Origin: Nocardioides terrae
GTDB taxonomy: Bacteria; Actinomycetota; Actinomycetes; Propionibacteriales; Nocardioidaceae
Reading direction: 5' to 3'
Assembly: GCF_900112345.1 (NCBI RefSeq)
Contig: NZ_FOLB01000005.1
Coordinates: 62,001-126,000 of the forward strand
DNA: 64,000 bases
Both the position numbers and the translations under genes were made by a program. This document shows, one piece after another, positions 1 to 7,732 of this stretch. The notes below the pieces were generated by a model that did no database searches, was not told the origin of the DNA, and saw only the letters and a list, made by a program, of their open reading frames with translations. The first letter of the stretch is position 1; each line of letters opens with the position of its first letter.

Positions 1-158
1 CGGTCGGCGGTCTCCGGGTCGTCCGAGGAGCGGGCGCCGCGGACCAGCAGGGTGGCGGCCTGGTCGGCCGCCTCCCGGACGCGGGCGGGGTCCGTGCCGC
101 TCTGGATCGCGTCGAAGAAGCCGTCACCGGGTCGCATCGGACGATGGTGCTGGCGCAT
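1..158 (-). CDS. N-terminus of an unrecognised protein (runs off the window)
   Basis: Reading leftward from an ATG at 158, the frame is open to the window edge (52 codons). The peptide begins MRQHHRPMRPGDGFFDAIQS and continues with an Ala/Arg-rich helix-like segment. A second ATG (Met8, MRPGDGFF) is an alternative start. I do not recognise a domain in this fragment. It is divergent from nothing: hrpA follows in the same orientation upstream of it, with its stop at 308. The 149 bp between (159-307) show no further gene. Confidence 0.55.
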   Translation of the reverse strand, partial: MRQHHRPMRPGDGFFDAIQSGTDPARVREAADQAATLLVRGARSSDDPETAD

Positions 159-307
159 GGGTTCGACCTTAACCGCTGGGATACGGGAACGGCCCCGGAG
201 TCGACGGAGACCCCCGTACGCCTCCGTCGGCCTCGGGACCGAGCAGCAGGACCATTCCCTGAGCAGCGGCTCGCGAAACGTGGCCGGCCGTCCGGAGCCG
301 GCTGCGA

Positions 308-3300
308 TCAGGCCAGCAGCTTGCGGATCCGGGCGTCGCTGACCGGCATCGCGGTGCCGAGCTGCTGGGCCCACAGCGAGACGCGGTACTCCTCCAGCAG
401 CCACCTCACCTCGCGCAGCCGGTCGCCGGGCGGACGCCCGGCGGGCAGCGCGGCGACCTGGTGGAGGTAGAGCTCCTGCAGGTCGGTGATGCGGGCCATC
501 AGGTCGGCGTCGGCGCGCAGGTTGTCGTCCAGCTTGCGGCGGCGCACGCCGATCGCCTGGAGGTAGGTCGGATAGCGACGCAGCCAGGTCGGTCCGGCCC
601 GCCCGATGAAGCCGGGTTCGACGAGCCGGGCCAGCTGCGCCCTCATGTCGGTGACGGCGGGGAGCTGGTAGATGTCGACCCGGCCGCTCAGCGCCTTGTC
701 GGCCTCGCGGTGGGCGGCCAGGGCCCGCAGCGCGTCGGCGAGGACGGCGCGCACGGCCGCCTCGTGCTCGCGCGCGCTGCCGAGTGCAGCAAGCAGGGCG
801 TCGTACTCCTGCTCGGTGCGGACCTGCGCGCGTGCGTCGACGACCGCGCTGACGACGGCGACGCGGCAGTCCTCGACGACGTCGGCGGCGCTCGGGTAGG
901 GCGCGGCGACCAGGCCGAGCTTGTCGGCGGTGCTCAGCGAGTCGACGATGCGCCGGGCGGTCCCCCGGTGCTCGAGCCCGTCGAGACCGAGGAGCAGCAG
1001 CCGCACGACGCCCAGCCGGTGCCGCGCCTCAGCCTCCTCCTCGGTGCCGACGACGCTGAGCCCGACGCTGGCGCCCTCGTCGACCAGGCAGGGGTGCACG
1101 GTGACCTCGTGGCCGGCGCGCTTCTCGGTGACGGTGCGCCGGATCGTGCCGAACGCCCACGTCCTCTGCCCGGTCGCGGTCAGGCCGGCGTCCCCGGCGA
1201 CCTCGGCGATGGCCTTCTCGAACTCGCCCGCGAGCGGCGCCTTGAGCGCCTCGAGGTCCTTGCCCCTGGCCTGCTCGCGGCCGCGCTCGTCGACGACGCG
1301 GTAGGTGGGCCGCAGGTGCTCCGGCACCTTCGTCCAGTCCCACGCCCCGCGCGGGATGAGGACGCCGGCCGTGCTGCGGCCCCATCGCTCGAGGGCGTCG
1401 AGCAGATGCTCCTCCCCGGGCGGCACGGTCGCGAGGAACTCCCTCGCCCTGTCGGGAGCCGGGACGAAGTGGACGCGGAGGTTCTTGGGCAGGCTGCGGA
1501 TCAGCGCGGTGACGAGCTCCTCGCGCAGGCCCGGGACGTTCCAGGAGAAGTCGGCGCCCTCGACGCGATTGAGCGTGCCGACGGGGATGTCGATGGTGAG
1601 CCCGTCCTCGACCGCGCCGGGCTCGAAGTGGTAGCTCACCTTGAAGGTCAGTGGGCTGGTGACGTCGCCGGCCAGCCACTCCTCGGGGAACTCGGAGACG
1701 TCGACGTCGCGCGCCACCATCGACGGGTCGAAGGTGAGGAAGCGGGGGTCCTCGCGACGCTTGTCCTTCCACCAGCGGTCGAAGTGCGCGCCGCTGACCA
1801 CGTTGTCGCCGACCCGGGCGTCGTAGAAGTCGAAGAGGGTGTGCTCGTCCACCACGATGTCACGGCGGCGGGCCTTGTGCTCCAGCTCGCGGGCCTCGTC
1901 GAGGAGCTCGGCGTTCTCGCGCAGGAACCGGTGGCTGCTGTGCCACTCCCGCTGCACCAGGGCGTGCCGGATGAAGAGCTCGCGGGCGACGGCGCGGTCG
2001 ACCCGGCCGTAGGAGACGAGCCGGTCGGCGACCAGCGGGACGCCGTACAGCGTGACCTTCTCGTGGGCCAGCACCGCCGCGCGCTTCCGCGACCAGTGCG
2101 GCTCGGAGTAGCTGCGCTTGACCAGGTCGCCCGCCAGCCGCTCGGCCCACTCGGGCTTGACCACCGCGACCTGCCGCGCCCAGAGCCGGCCGGTCTCGAC
2201 GAGCTCACCGGCCATGACGAAGCCGGGGTTCTTCCGGCTCAGCACGCTGCCGGGAAAGATCGCGAACCTCGCCCCGCGGGCGCCGAGGTACTCCCGCGGA
2301 CCGGGCCGCTTCCCCCGCCGGTCGCCGGTCGAGGCCTTGTCCCGCTCCTCCAGCAGGCCGATCTGGGAGAGCAGCCCGGAGAGCAGCGCCTGGTGGATGC
2401 CGTCCTCGTCGGGGCTGTCGGCCAGCTGCTCGGCCCTGATCCCGATCTCCTTGCAGACCTGCCGCAGCTGCGACTCGAACTCCTGCCACTCGCGCACCCG
2501 CAGGTAGTGCAGGTGCTCGCGCAGGCACATCCGCCGGAAGGCGCTCGAGGACAGCTCGCGCTGCTGCTCCTTGAGGTAGCGCCACAGGTTCAGCCAGGTG
2601 AGGAAGTCGCTCGACTCGTGCTTGAAGCGGGCGTGCAGCTGGTCGGCCTGCGCCTGCTCCTGGGGCCGGTCCGGCCCGGGCCGCTCGCGCGGGTCCTGCA
2701 GGCTCAACGCCGCGGCGATCACGATCACCTCGCGTACGACGCCCAGCCGCTCGGCCTCCAGCACCATCCGCGCCAGCCGCGGGTCGACGGGGAGCCGTGC
2801 GAGTCGCTCCCCGATCCGGGTGAGCCGAGGACCCCTTGTGGCATCCGTGTCCCGTGGTGCCGGAGCGGCGCCTCGGCGACCTGCCTGTTCACGCCCGTCC
2901 CAAGGGGTCCCCGGCCGAAGACCCCTTGGGTCTGCCGGGGCCGCTGTGCCCGCTGAGTCGCCTCGAGAGCCACTCCCCGCACGTGCGCCACTTGAGGTCC
3001 TCAGGGCACCGAGCTCCTCGAGCAGCTGCACGCCGGCGGTGATGTTGCGCCGGTCCGGTGGCTCGACGAACGGGAAGCCTTCGATGCCTCCCAGCTGCAG
3101 CGACGCCATCTGGAGGATCACCGACGCGAGGTTGGTGCGCAGGATCTCGGGGTCGGTGAACTCCGGGCGGGCGTCGAAGTCCTCCTCGGAGTAGAGCCGG
3201 ATCGCGATGCCCGCCTCGACGCGGCCGCAGCGGCCGGACCGCTGGTTGGCCGACGCCTGGCTGATCGGCTCGATCGGCAGCCGCTGGACCTTCGTCCGGG

Positions 3301-4381
3301 CGGAGTAGCGGCTGATCCGGGCGACGCCGGTGTCGACGACGTACCTGATGCCGGGCACCGTCAGCGACGTCTCGGCGACGTTGGTCGCCAGCACGATCCG
3401 GCGGCCGGTGTGCCCCGAGAAGACGCGGTGCTGCTCGGCAGCGGAGAGGCGCGAGTAGAGCGGCACGATCTCGACGAGCCCCGGCCGGCGGTCGACGCCC
3501 AGCGCGGAGGTGAGCGCGTCGGCGGTGTCACGGATCTCCCGCTCACCGGGGAGGAAGACCAGGATGTCGCCGGGCCCCTCGACGGAGAGCTCCTTGACCG
3601 CATCGACGATCGCCTCGGTCTGGTCGCGGACGACCGGCTCACCCTCGTCGTCGGACTCGGGCAGCTCCATCAGCGGCCGGTAGCGGACCTCGACCGGGTA
3701 GGTCCGGCCGCTGACCTCGATGATCGGCGCAGGGGTCTCGATACGGGTCTCGATACGCTCGCTGGCGCTCGCTACTCGACCACCGAGATCGCTGGCGCTC
3801 GCTACTCGACCACCGAGATCGCTGGCGCTCGCTACTCGACCACCGGAGTCCAAGCCGAAGTGCTCGGCGAACCGCTCCGGGTCGATGGTGGCGCTGGTGA
3901 TGATCAGCTTGAGGTCGGGCCGGCGCGGCAGGAGCTGCCGGAGGTAGCCGAGCAGGAAGTCGATGTTGAGCGACCGCTCGTGCGCCTCGTCGATGATGAT
4001 CGTGTCGTAGCGGCGCAGCTCGCGGTCGCGCTGCAGCTCGGCCAGCAGGATGCCGTCGGTCATCACCTTGACGCGGCTGGCCCGCGACGTACGGTCGGTG
4101 AACCGCACCTGGTAGCCGACCAGGTCACCCAGCTCGGTGCCGAGCTCCTCGGCGATCCGCTCGGCGACCGACCGCGCGGCGATCCGGCGCGGCTGGGTGT
4201 GGCCGATCATCCTGCGGCCGAGCTCGAGGCAGATCTTGGGCAGCTGGGTCGTCTTGCCCGACCCGGTCTCGCCGGCGACGATCACGACCTGGTGGTCGCG
4301 GATCGCCGCGGCGATGTCGTCCCGGCGCTGGGTGACCGGCAGCTGCTCCGGATAGGTGATGGCGACGGGCAGCTCGGACAT
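308..4381 (-). CDS. hrpA: ATP-dependent RNA helicase HrpA (DEAH box) with two repeat-derived insertions
   Basis: A 1357-residue DEAH/RHA helicase, expected to unwind RNA; in E. coli HrpA acts on stalled ribosomes and mRNA processing. Walker A GETGSGKTT is at residues 37-45, DEAH at 131-134 and SAT at 163-165. The helicase C-terminal, OB and long C-terminal regions follow, as expected for full-length HrpA (about 1300 aa). Two segments are foreign to the family. Residues about 178-217 contain three copies of a ten-residue GGRVASASDL-type repeat (DNA 3732-3850). Residues about 460-518 are Gly/Arg/Pro-rich and lie between LEELGAL and RLTRIGERLARLPVDPRL (DNA 2827-3004). Both keep frame, so the gene looks functional. 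The start ATG is preceded by AATGGT and 6 nt, a possible leaderless promoter. Confidence 0.95.
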   Translation of the reverse strand: MSELPVAITYPEQLPVTQRRDDIAAAIRDHQVVIVAGETGSGKTTQLPKICLELGRRMIGHTQPRRIAARSVAERIAEELGTELGDLVGYQVRFTDRTSRASRVKVMTDGILLAELQRDRELRRYDTIIIDEAHERSLNIDFLLGYLRQLLPRRPDLKLIITSATIDPERFAEHFGLDSGGRVASASDLGGRVASASDLGGRVASASERIETRIETPAPIIEVSGRTYPVEVRYRPLMELPESDDEGEPVVRDQTEAIVDAVKELSVEGPGDILVFLPGEREIRDTADALTSALGVDRRPGLVEIVPLYSRLSAAEQHRVFSGHTGRRIVLATNVAETSLTVPGIRYVVDTGVARISRYSARTKVQRLPIEPISQASANQRSGRCGRVEAGIAIRLYSEEDFDARPEFTDPEILRTNLASVILQMASLQLGGIEGFPFVEPPDRRNITAGVQLLEELGALRTSSGARAGSGSRGDSAGTAAPADPRGLRPGTPWDGREQAGRRGAAPAPRDTDATRGPRLTRIGERLARLPVDPRLARMVLEAERLGVVREVIVIAAALSLQDPRERPGPDRPQEQAQADQLHARFKHESSDFLTWLNLWRYLKEQQRELSSSAFRRMCLREHLHYLRVREWQEFESQLRQVCKEIGIRAEQLADSPDEDGIHQALLSGLLSQIGLLEERDKASTGDRRGKRPGPREYLGARGARFAIFPGSVLSRKNPGFVMAGELVETGRLWARQVAVVKPEWAERLAGDLVKRSYSEPHWSRKRAAVLAHEKVTLYGVPLVADRLVSYGRVDRAVARELFIRHALVQREWHSSHRFLRENAELLDEARELEHKARRRDIVVDEHTLFDFYDARVGDNVVSGAHFDRWWKDKRREDPRFLTFDPSMVARDVDVSEFPEEWLAGDVTSPLTFKVSYHFEPGAVEDGLTIDIPVGTLNRVEGADFSWNVPGLREELVTALIRSLPKNLRVHFVPAPDRAREFLATVPPGEEHLLDALERWGRSTAGVLIPRGAWDWTKVPEHLRPTYRVVDERGREQARGKDLEALKAPLAGEFEKAIAEVAGDAGLTATGQRTWAFGTIRRTVTEKRAGHEVTVHPCLVDEGASVGLSVVGTEEEAEARHRLGVVRLLLLGLDGLEHRGTARRIVDSLSTADKLGLVAAPYPSAADVVEDCRVAVVSAVVDARAQVRTEQEYDALLAALGSAREHEAAVRAVLADALRALAAHREADKALSGRVDIYQLPAVTDMRAQLARLVEPGFIGRAGPTWLRRYPTYLQAIGVRRRKLDDNLRADADLMARITDLQELYLHQVAALPAGRPPGDRLREVRWLLEEYRVSLWAQQLGTAMPVSDARIRKLLA
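2827..3004. repeat. Family B palindromic repeats, two units, inside hrpA
   Basis: The segment begins GAGGACCCCTTGTGG (2827) and ends CTTGAGGTCCTC (from 2991). In its middle is the hairpin CAAGGGGTCC (2901-2910) / GAAGACCCCTTG (2917-2928). It reads as two adjacent units, each bounded by CCCCTTGG-type inverted ends. The same ends occur at 49232-49318 and 50213-50320. Here the DNA is translated as a low-complexity insertion in HrpA. Confidence 0.75.
3732..3850. repeat. Family A repeat, 3 x 30 bp tandem, inside hrpA
   Basis: GGTCTCGATACG occurs twice (3734-3757), followed by three 30-bp units starting GCTGGCGCTCGC and containing TACTCGACCACC (3761-3790, 3791-3820, 3821-3850; the last diverges at its end). 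Thirty bp is ten codons, so copy number can change without shifting the frame. Related copies are at 14629-14836 and 57393-57433. Confidence 0.9.
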
Positions 4382-4403
4382 GGCCCGACCATTCTCCCCG
4401 ATC

Positions 4404-4431
4404 CCCGGGCGCGGGCCGTCCCCCGCCCGGG
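4404..4431 (-). terminator. GC-rich hairpin downstream of the 4449-4973 gene
   Basis: CCCGGGCG (4404-4411) pairs with CGCCCGGG (4424-4431) between the end of the small membrane protein gene and the hrpA start. There is no T-run, so a terminator role is only plausible. Confidence 0.4.
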
Positions 4432-4448
4432 TCAGGGCCGCACGACGG

Positions 4449-4973
4449 TCAGCTGCTCGGTGTCGGAGTCGGCTGCGTCTGGGGCGACTGCTGCTGGTCC
4501 GGCGCGGACCCGTCGGGTGCCTGCTGACGGTTCCGGAACCCGAACGGCCCGCCGCCGTCGCGCTGCCCGAAGCCGTGCCTGCCCGGGCCGCCGGGGAACC
4601 GCTCGAACCGGCCCGGGCCGCGGTCGTCGTGCCCGGTCGCGTGGCCGATCGCGATGCCGACGCCCAGCCCGACGACCAGGCAGGCCAGCCCGACCACGAG
4701 CGCGAGCCACAGCTTCGTGGTGCGCTCGCGGAACGGACGCCGCGGCGTCACCGGCTGCCACTGCGGCATCGGCTGAGCCGGGCCGGGCGCGTAGGGCCCC
4801 TGGCCGGCGTACGGTCCCGGTCCGGCGTCCGGCCCCGGCCCGTGCGGGGAAGGCTCTCCTGCGGGCGGGTAGCCCGGCGGCACCGATCCCTGGACGGAAT
4901 CCGAGGGCGGACCCGTCGGCGGACCCGAGGGAGGGTCCTGCGGCCCGGTCGGCCCGTTGCTCTGCTCACTCAT
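4449..4973 (-). CDS. Pro-rich single-TM protein, paralogue of its neighbour
   Basis: A 174-residue protein starting MSEQSNGPTG. The first 80 residues are rich in Pro, Gly and Ser. A basic stretch (RRPFRERTTK) precedes one membrane helix, LWLALVVGLACLVVGLGVGI, and a Gly/Arg/Asp/Gln-rich tail ending TPTPSS follows. This suggests a cytoplasmic disordered N-terminus and an exported tail. I know no family function. The gene at 5025-5447 has the same architecture and a nearly identical helix, so the two are probably a tandem duplication. The internal ATG at 4973 is chosen over one at 4988 because the paralogue also starts MS(E/Q)Q. Confidence 0.75.
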   Translation of the reverse strand: MSEQSNGPTGPQDPPSGPPTGPPSDSVQGSVPPGYPPAGEPSPHGPGPDAGPGPYAGQGPYAPGPAQPMPQWQPVTPRRPFRERTTKLWLALVVGLACLVVGLGVGIAIGHATGHDDRGPGRFERFPGGPGRHGFGQRDGGGPFGFRNRQQAPDGSAPDQQQSPQTQPTPTPSS

Positions 4974-5024
4974 GCCCGCATCGTGCACCCCGACCCTGTG
5001 AGGGGCCTATGACGAGGCGATGAC

Positions 5025-5447
5025 TCAGCTCGACGTTCCGGAGCTCGACTGTCCGTCCGACGGGGTGCCCGACTGACCGCCGGACTGTGTGCCCGGGTCC
5101 GAGCCGTCGAAGCCGCCGGGTCCGCCGTCCTGGCGCGGCAAGCGGCCCGTGCCCATCCCGGGCGGCTGCCGGAGGTCCGCCGGGCCCGAGCCCGAAACCT
5201 GGCGCCCGACCAGCACCCCGAGGCCGAGCCCGACGACCAGGCACGCGGCCCCGACCGCGAGGGCGAGCCACAGCCTCACGACGCGACCGCGGAAGGCACC
5301 CATCCGGTCGCGGACCCTGCGCCGCGGTGCAGCGGGGGCCACCTGCGCGGCGAACTCGCTGGAGGTCATCGGGGCCCACGTGGGACCGTCATAGGGACTG
5401 GCCGGCTGCTCGGGGGCGTGCGGCGCGGAAGGGATCTGCTGACTCAT
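5025..5447 (-). CDS. Pro-rich single-TM protein, paralogue of its neighbour
   Basis: A 140-residue protein starting MSQQIPSAPHAPEQ. It has a Pro/Ala-rich N-terminal half, a basic RRRVRDRMGAFRGRVVR segment, and a membrane helix LWLALAVGAACLVVGLGLGV. It ends in a Gly/Ser/Asp/Gln-rich tail (GTQSGGQSGTPSDGQSSSG). Order and helix match the 4449-4973 product, which lies 51 bp downstream in the same orientation. Function unknown. A start at 5468 is possible, but the MSQQ start parallels the neighbour. Confidence 0.75.
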   Translation of the reverse strand: MSQQIPSAPHAPEQPASPYDGPTWAPMTSSEFAAQVAPAAPRRRVRDRMGAFRGRVVRLWLALAVGAACLVVGLGLGVLVGRQVSGSGPADLRQPPGMGTGRLPRQDGGPGGFDGSDPGTQSGGQSGTPSDGQSSSGTSS

Positions 5448-5509
5448 GCCCCGAGCCTGCGAGATCAAACTGTCCGCGCCCTGTGGGGACGGCAGGAGCC
5501 GGCCGAGAG

Positions 5510-6106
5510 TCAGCCGCCGGAGGGCACCGCGCCGGCGAGGGCCGGCAACGCGCCCGTGATCAGCTCGACCAGCTCGTCGCGGGTGACGCCCCCGCGCGCC
5601 TTCCAGCCGAGCACCATCTCCTCGGCGAGGGCCGACCAGCCGTGCACGAGCAGCCGCATCGCCGGGGTGTCCTCGAGCAGATGGTCGGTGTCGGACTCGA
5701 AGAGCCGGTCGGTGAGCGTGCGTCGCGCCTCGTCGTAGATGGCGCGCAGCGACTCGTTGCCGCTCCGAGCACCCGTCACGAGGGAGAGGTAGCCCTCGTA
5801 GTTCTCGTCGACGAAGTCGACGTAGCCGCGCATCGACACCAGGAGCCGCTCGACCGCGTCGCCCTCGACCGGCGGTGCGGTGCGGGTGATCAGGTCCGCG
5901 GCGGCCCGGCGGACCACTGCCTCCTGGAAGCCGGCGAGGCCTCCGAAGTAGTGGTAGAGCAGTCCGCGCGAGATCCCGGCGGTCTCGGCGAGCAGGTCGA
6001 TGGAGATCTCCGAGAGCGAGCGCGTCGCGAACAGCCGGACGCCGAGGTCGAGCAGCTGCGAGCGCCGCTCGTCGGAGCTGAGCCGGGTGCGCGGGGCGGT
6101 GGTCAC
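5510..6106 (-). CDS. TetR family transcriptional regulator
   Basis: About 198 residues. The N-terminal TetR helix-turn-helix is clear: RRSQLLDLGVRLFATRSLSE followed by the recognition region AETAGISRGLLYHYFGG. The ligand-binding half is helical and divergent. The gene is divergent from a Baeyer-Villiger monooxygenase, and the shared 72-bp gap carries two TTGA(A/C)-N5-TTCAA operators. The simplest reading is that it represses the monooxygenase-SDR operon and itself, with a ketone or related hydrophobic compound as inducer. The GTG at 6106 is preceded by TAGAGT and 7 nt; GTGs at 6112 and 6115 are alternatives. Confidence 0.93.
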   Translation of the reverse strand: MTTAPRTRLSSDERRSQLLDLGVRLFATRSLSEISIDLLAETAGISRGLLYHYFGGLAGFQEAVVRRAAADLITRTAPPVEGDAVERLLVSMRGYVDFVDENYEGYLSLVTGARSGNESLRAIYDEARRTLTDRLFESDTDHLLEDTPAMRLLVHGWSALAEEMVLGWKARGGVTRDELVELITGALPALAGAVPSGG

Positions 6107-6119
6107 GACCACCACTCTA

Positions 6120-6157
6120 TTGAAAGAAGTTCAACACCGCTATTGACGTTCGTTCAA
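6120..6157. promoter_or_regulatory. Twin 15-bp operators, probable TetR-family sites
   Basis: TTGAAAGAAGTTCAA (6120-6134) and TTGACGTTCGTTCAA (6143-6157) share the form TTGA(A/C)-N5-TTCAA, with centres 23 bp apart. They lie between divergent tetR and monooxygenase genes. The second overlaps the -35 proposed for the monooxygenase, so occupancy should repress it. Confidence 0.75.
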
Positions 6158-6172
6158 CAGCCTCCGTACGGT
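6143..6172 (+). promoter_or_regulatory. Promoter of the monooxygenase-SDR operon (leaderless)
   Basis: A -35 TTGACG (6143-6148), an 18-bp spacer and a -10 TACGGT (6167-6172) end 6 nt before the ATG at 6179. Transcription should start at or next to the start codon. Confidence 0.6.
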
Positions 6173-6178
6173 GGGTGC

Positions 6179-7732
6179 ATGACCCGGCTCGACCACCGTC
6201 TCGTGGACCACCTCATCGTCGGCGCCGGCTTCGGCGGCCTGTGCGCGGCGATCAAGCTCGACGAGGACGGCGAGCGCGACTACGTCGTCGTCGAGAAGGG
6301 CGGCGACGTCGGCGGCACCTGGCGCGACAACACCTACCCCGGCGCCGCGTGCGACGTGCCGAGCCAGCTCTACAGCTTCTCCTTCGCGCCCAACCCCGAC
6401 TGGTCGATGAGCTACTCCCCCCAGCCGGAGATCCAGGCCTACCTGCAGCGCGTCGCGAAGGACCACGGCGTGCTCGACCGGTTCGTCTTCGACACCCTCG
6501 TCGCCGACGCGGCGTGGGACGAGGACACCCAGCGGTGGATCGTGCGCACCGAGGGACCGAGCGGCGAGGCGACGTACGCCGCCCGCACGCTGATCGCCGG
6601 ACCGGGCGCGCTCTCCGAGCCGCGCCTGCCCGAGATCGCGGGCATCGAGGACTTCCAGGGCGAGATCTTCCACTCCGCGCGGTGGGATCACGACGTCGAC
6701 CTGGCCGGCAAGCGGGTGGCCGTCATCGGCACCGGAGCGAGCGCGATCCAGATCGTGCCCGAGGTGCAGCGGACCCTGCAGGCCACGGGCGGGCACCTCG
6801 ACGTCTACCAGCGCACGGCGCCGTGGGTCATCCCGCGCAACGAGCACCACTACACCCCGCTGCAGAAGGCCGCCTTCCGGCACGTGCCCGGCCTGCAGCG
6901 GCTCGCCCGGACGGCGGTCTACTGGGGCCGTGAGGCCTACGTGCCGGCGTTCACCTGGAAGCCCGCGCTCGCCGCGCCCGCGAAGCGGTCGGCGCTGAAG
7001 AACATCGAGAAGGGCATCAGCGACCCCGAGCTGCGGGCGAAGGTGACGCCGAGCTACGAGATCGGCTGCAAGCGGATCCTGATCTCGAACGCCTACTACC
7101 CCGCTCTCGACGCCGACAACTGCGACCTGGTCACGGACCCCATCGAGAAGGTCACCGGCGACGCGATCGTCACCCGCGACGGGACCGAGCGGCCCGTCGA
7201 CGTGCTGATCGTGGCGACCGGCTTCTACACCACCGACCTACCGATCGCGCACCGGCTGCGTGGGCGCGGCGGGCGGCTGCTGGCCGACCGTTTCGCCGAG
7301 ACGGGCATGGCGGCCTACAAGGGCAGCACCATCCCGGAGTTCCCCAACCTCTTCTTCGTGGTCGGCCCCAACACCGGCCTGGGCCACAGCTCGATGGTGT
7401 TCATCATCGAGTCCCAGGTGCGCTACATCCGCGACGCGCTGCGCACGATGCGGACCAACGACTACGCGACCGTCGAGCCGACCGAGCGGGCCTTCGCGGA
7501 CTGGAACGCCGACCTGCAGGCCCGGATGGCGTCGACGGTGTGGAGCAGCGGCGGCTGCTCGTCGTGGTACCTCGACGAGCACGGCCGCAACACCACCCTC
7601 TGGCCGCGGACGACCTACGTCTTCCGGAAGCTGCTGAGCACCTTCGACGTGCGCAGCTACCGGGTCACCGCGACCCGTATCGAGACCCCAGCCGACACCA
7701 CCCCCGACAACCAGGAGAACGTGAACGCATGA
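6179..7732 (+). CDS. Type I Baeyer-Villiger monooxygenase (flavin-containing)
   Basis: A 517-residue FAD/NADPH enzyme expected to insert oxygen next to a ketone, giving esters or lactones. The FAD Rossmann motif GAGFGG is at residues 15-20. The Baeyer-Villiger fingerprint FxGxxxHxxxW(P/D) is seen as FQGEIFHSARWD at 159-170. A second, NADPH-binding GTGASA motif follows about 15 residues later. The gene overlaps the downstream SDR by 4 bp (ATGA), so the two are co-translated; an alcohol dehydrogenase-monooxygenase pair is a common layout for ketone or steroid-like substrates. The C-terminal tail TRIETPADTTP is encoded by an 18-bp match to the family A repeat in hrpA. The substrate cannot be read from sequence. 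Confidence 0.93.
   Translation: MTRLDHRLVDHLIVGAGFGGLCAAIKLDEDGERDYVVVEKGGDVGGTWRDNTYPGAACDVPSQLYSFSFAPNPDWSMSYSPQPEIQAYLQRVAKDHGVLDRFVFDTLVADAAWDEDTQRWIVRTEGPSGEATYAARTLIAGPGALSEPRLPEIAGIEDFQGEIFHSARWDHDVDLAGKRVAVIGTGASAIQIVPEVQRTLQATGGHLDVYQRTAPWVIPRNEHHYTPLQKAAFRHVPGLQRLARTAVYWGREAYVPAFTWKPALAAPAKRSALKNIEKGISDPELRAKVTPSYEIGCKRILISNAYYPALDADNCDLVTDPIEKVTGDAIVTRDGTERPVDVLIVATGFYTTDLPIAHRLRGRGGRLLADRFAETGMAAYKGSTIPEFPNLFFVVGPNTGLGHSSMVFIIESQVRYIRDALRTMRTNDYATVEPTERAFADWNADLQARMASTVWSSGGCSSWYLDEHGRNTTLWPRTTYVFRKLLSTFDVRSYRVTATRIETPADTTPDNQENVNA
7672..7689. repeat. 18-bp family A remnant at the 3' end of the monooxygenase gene
   Basis: The 18 bp GACCCGTATCGAGACCCC are the exact reverse complement of hrpA 3732-3749. 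They encode the RIETP of the monooxygenase tail, as the same element encodes RIETPAP in HrpA. Confidence 0.75.

Noticed and set aside
461..2956. 831-codon open frame on the plus strand opposite hrpA
   Set aside because: Its composition is the Leu/Asp/Val/Gly-rich pattern of an antisense shadow in high-GC DNA, and hrpA on the other strand has all family motifs.
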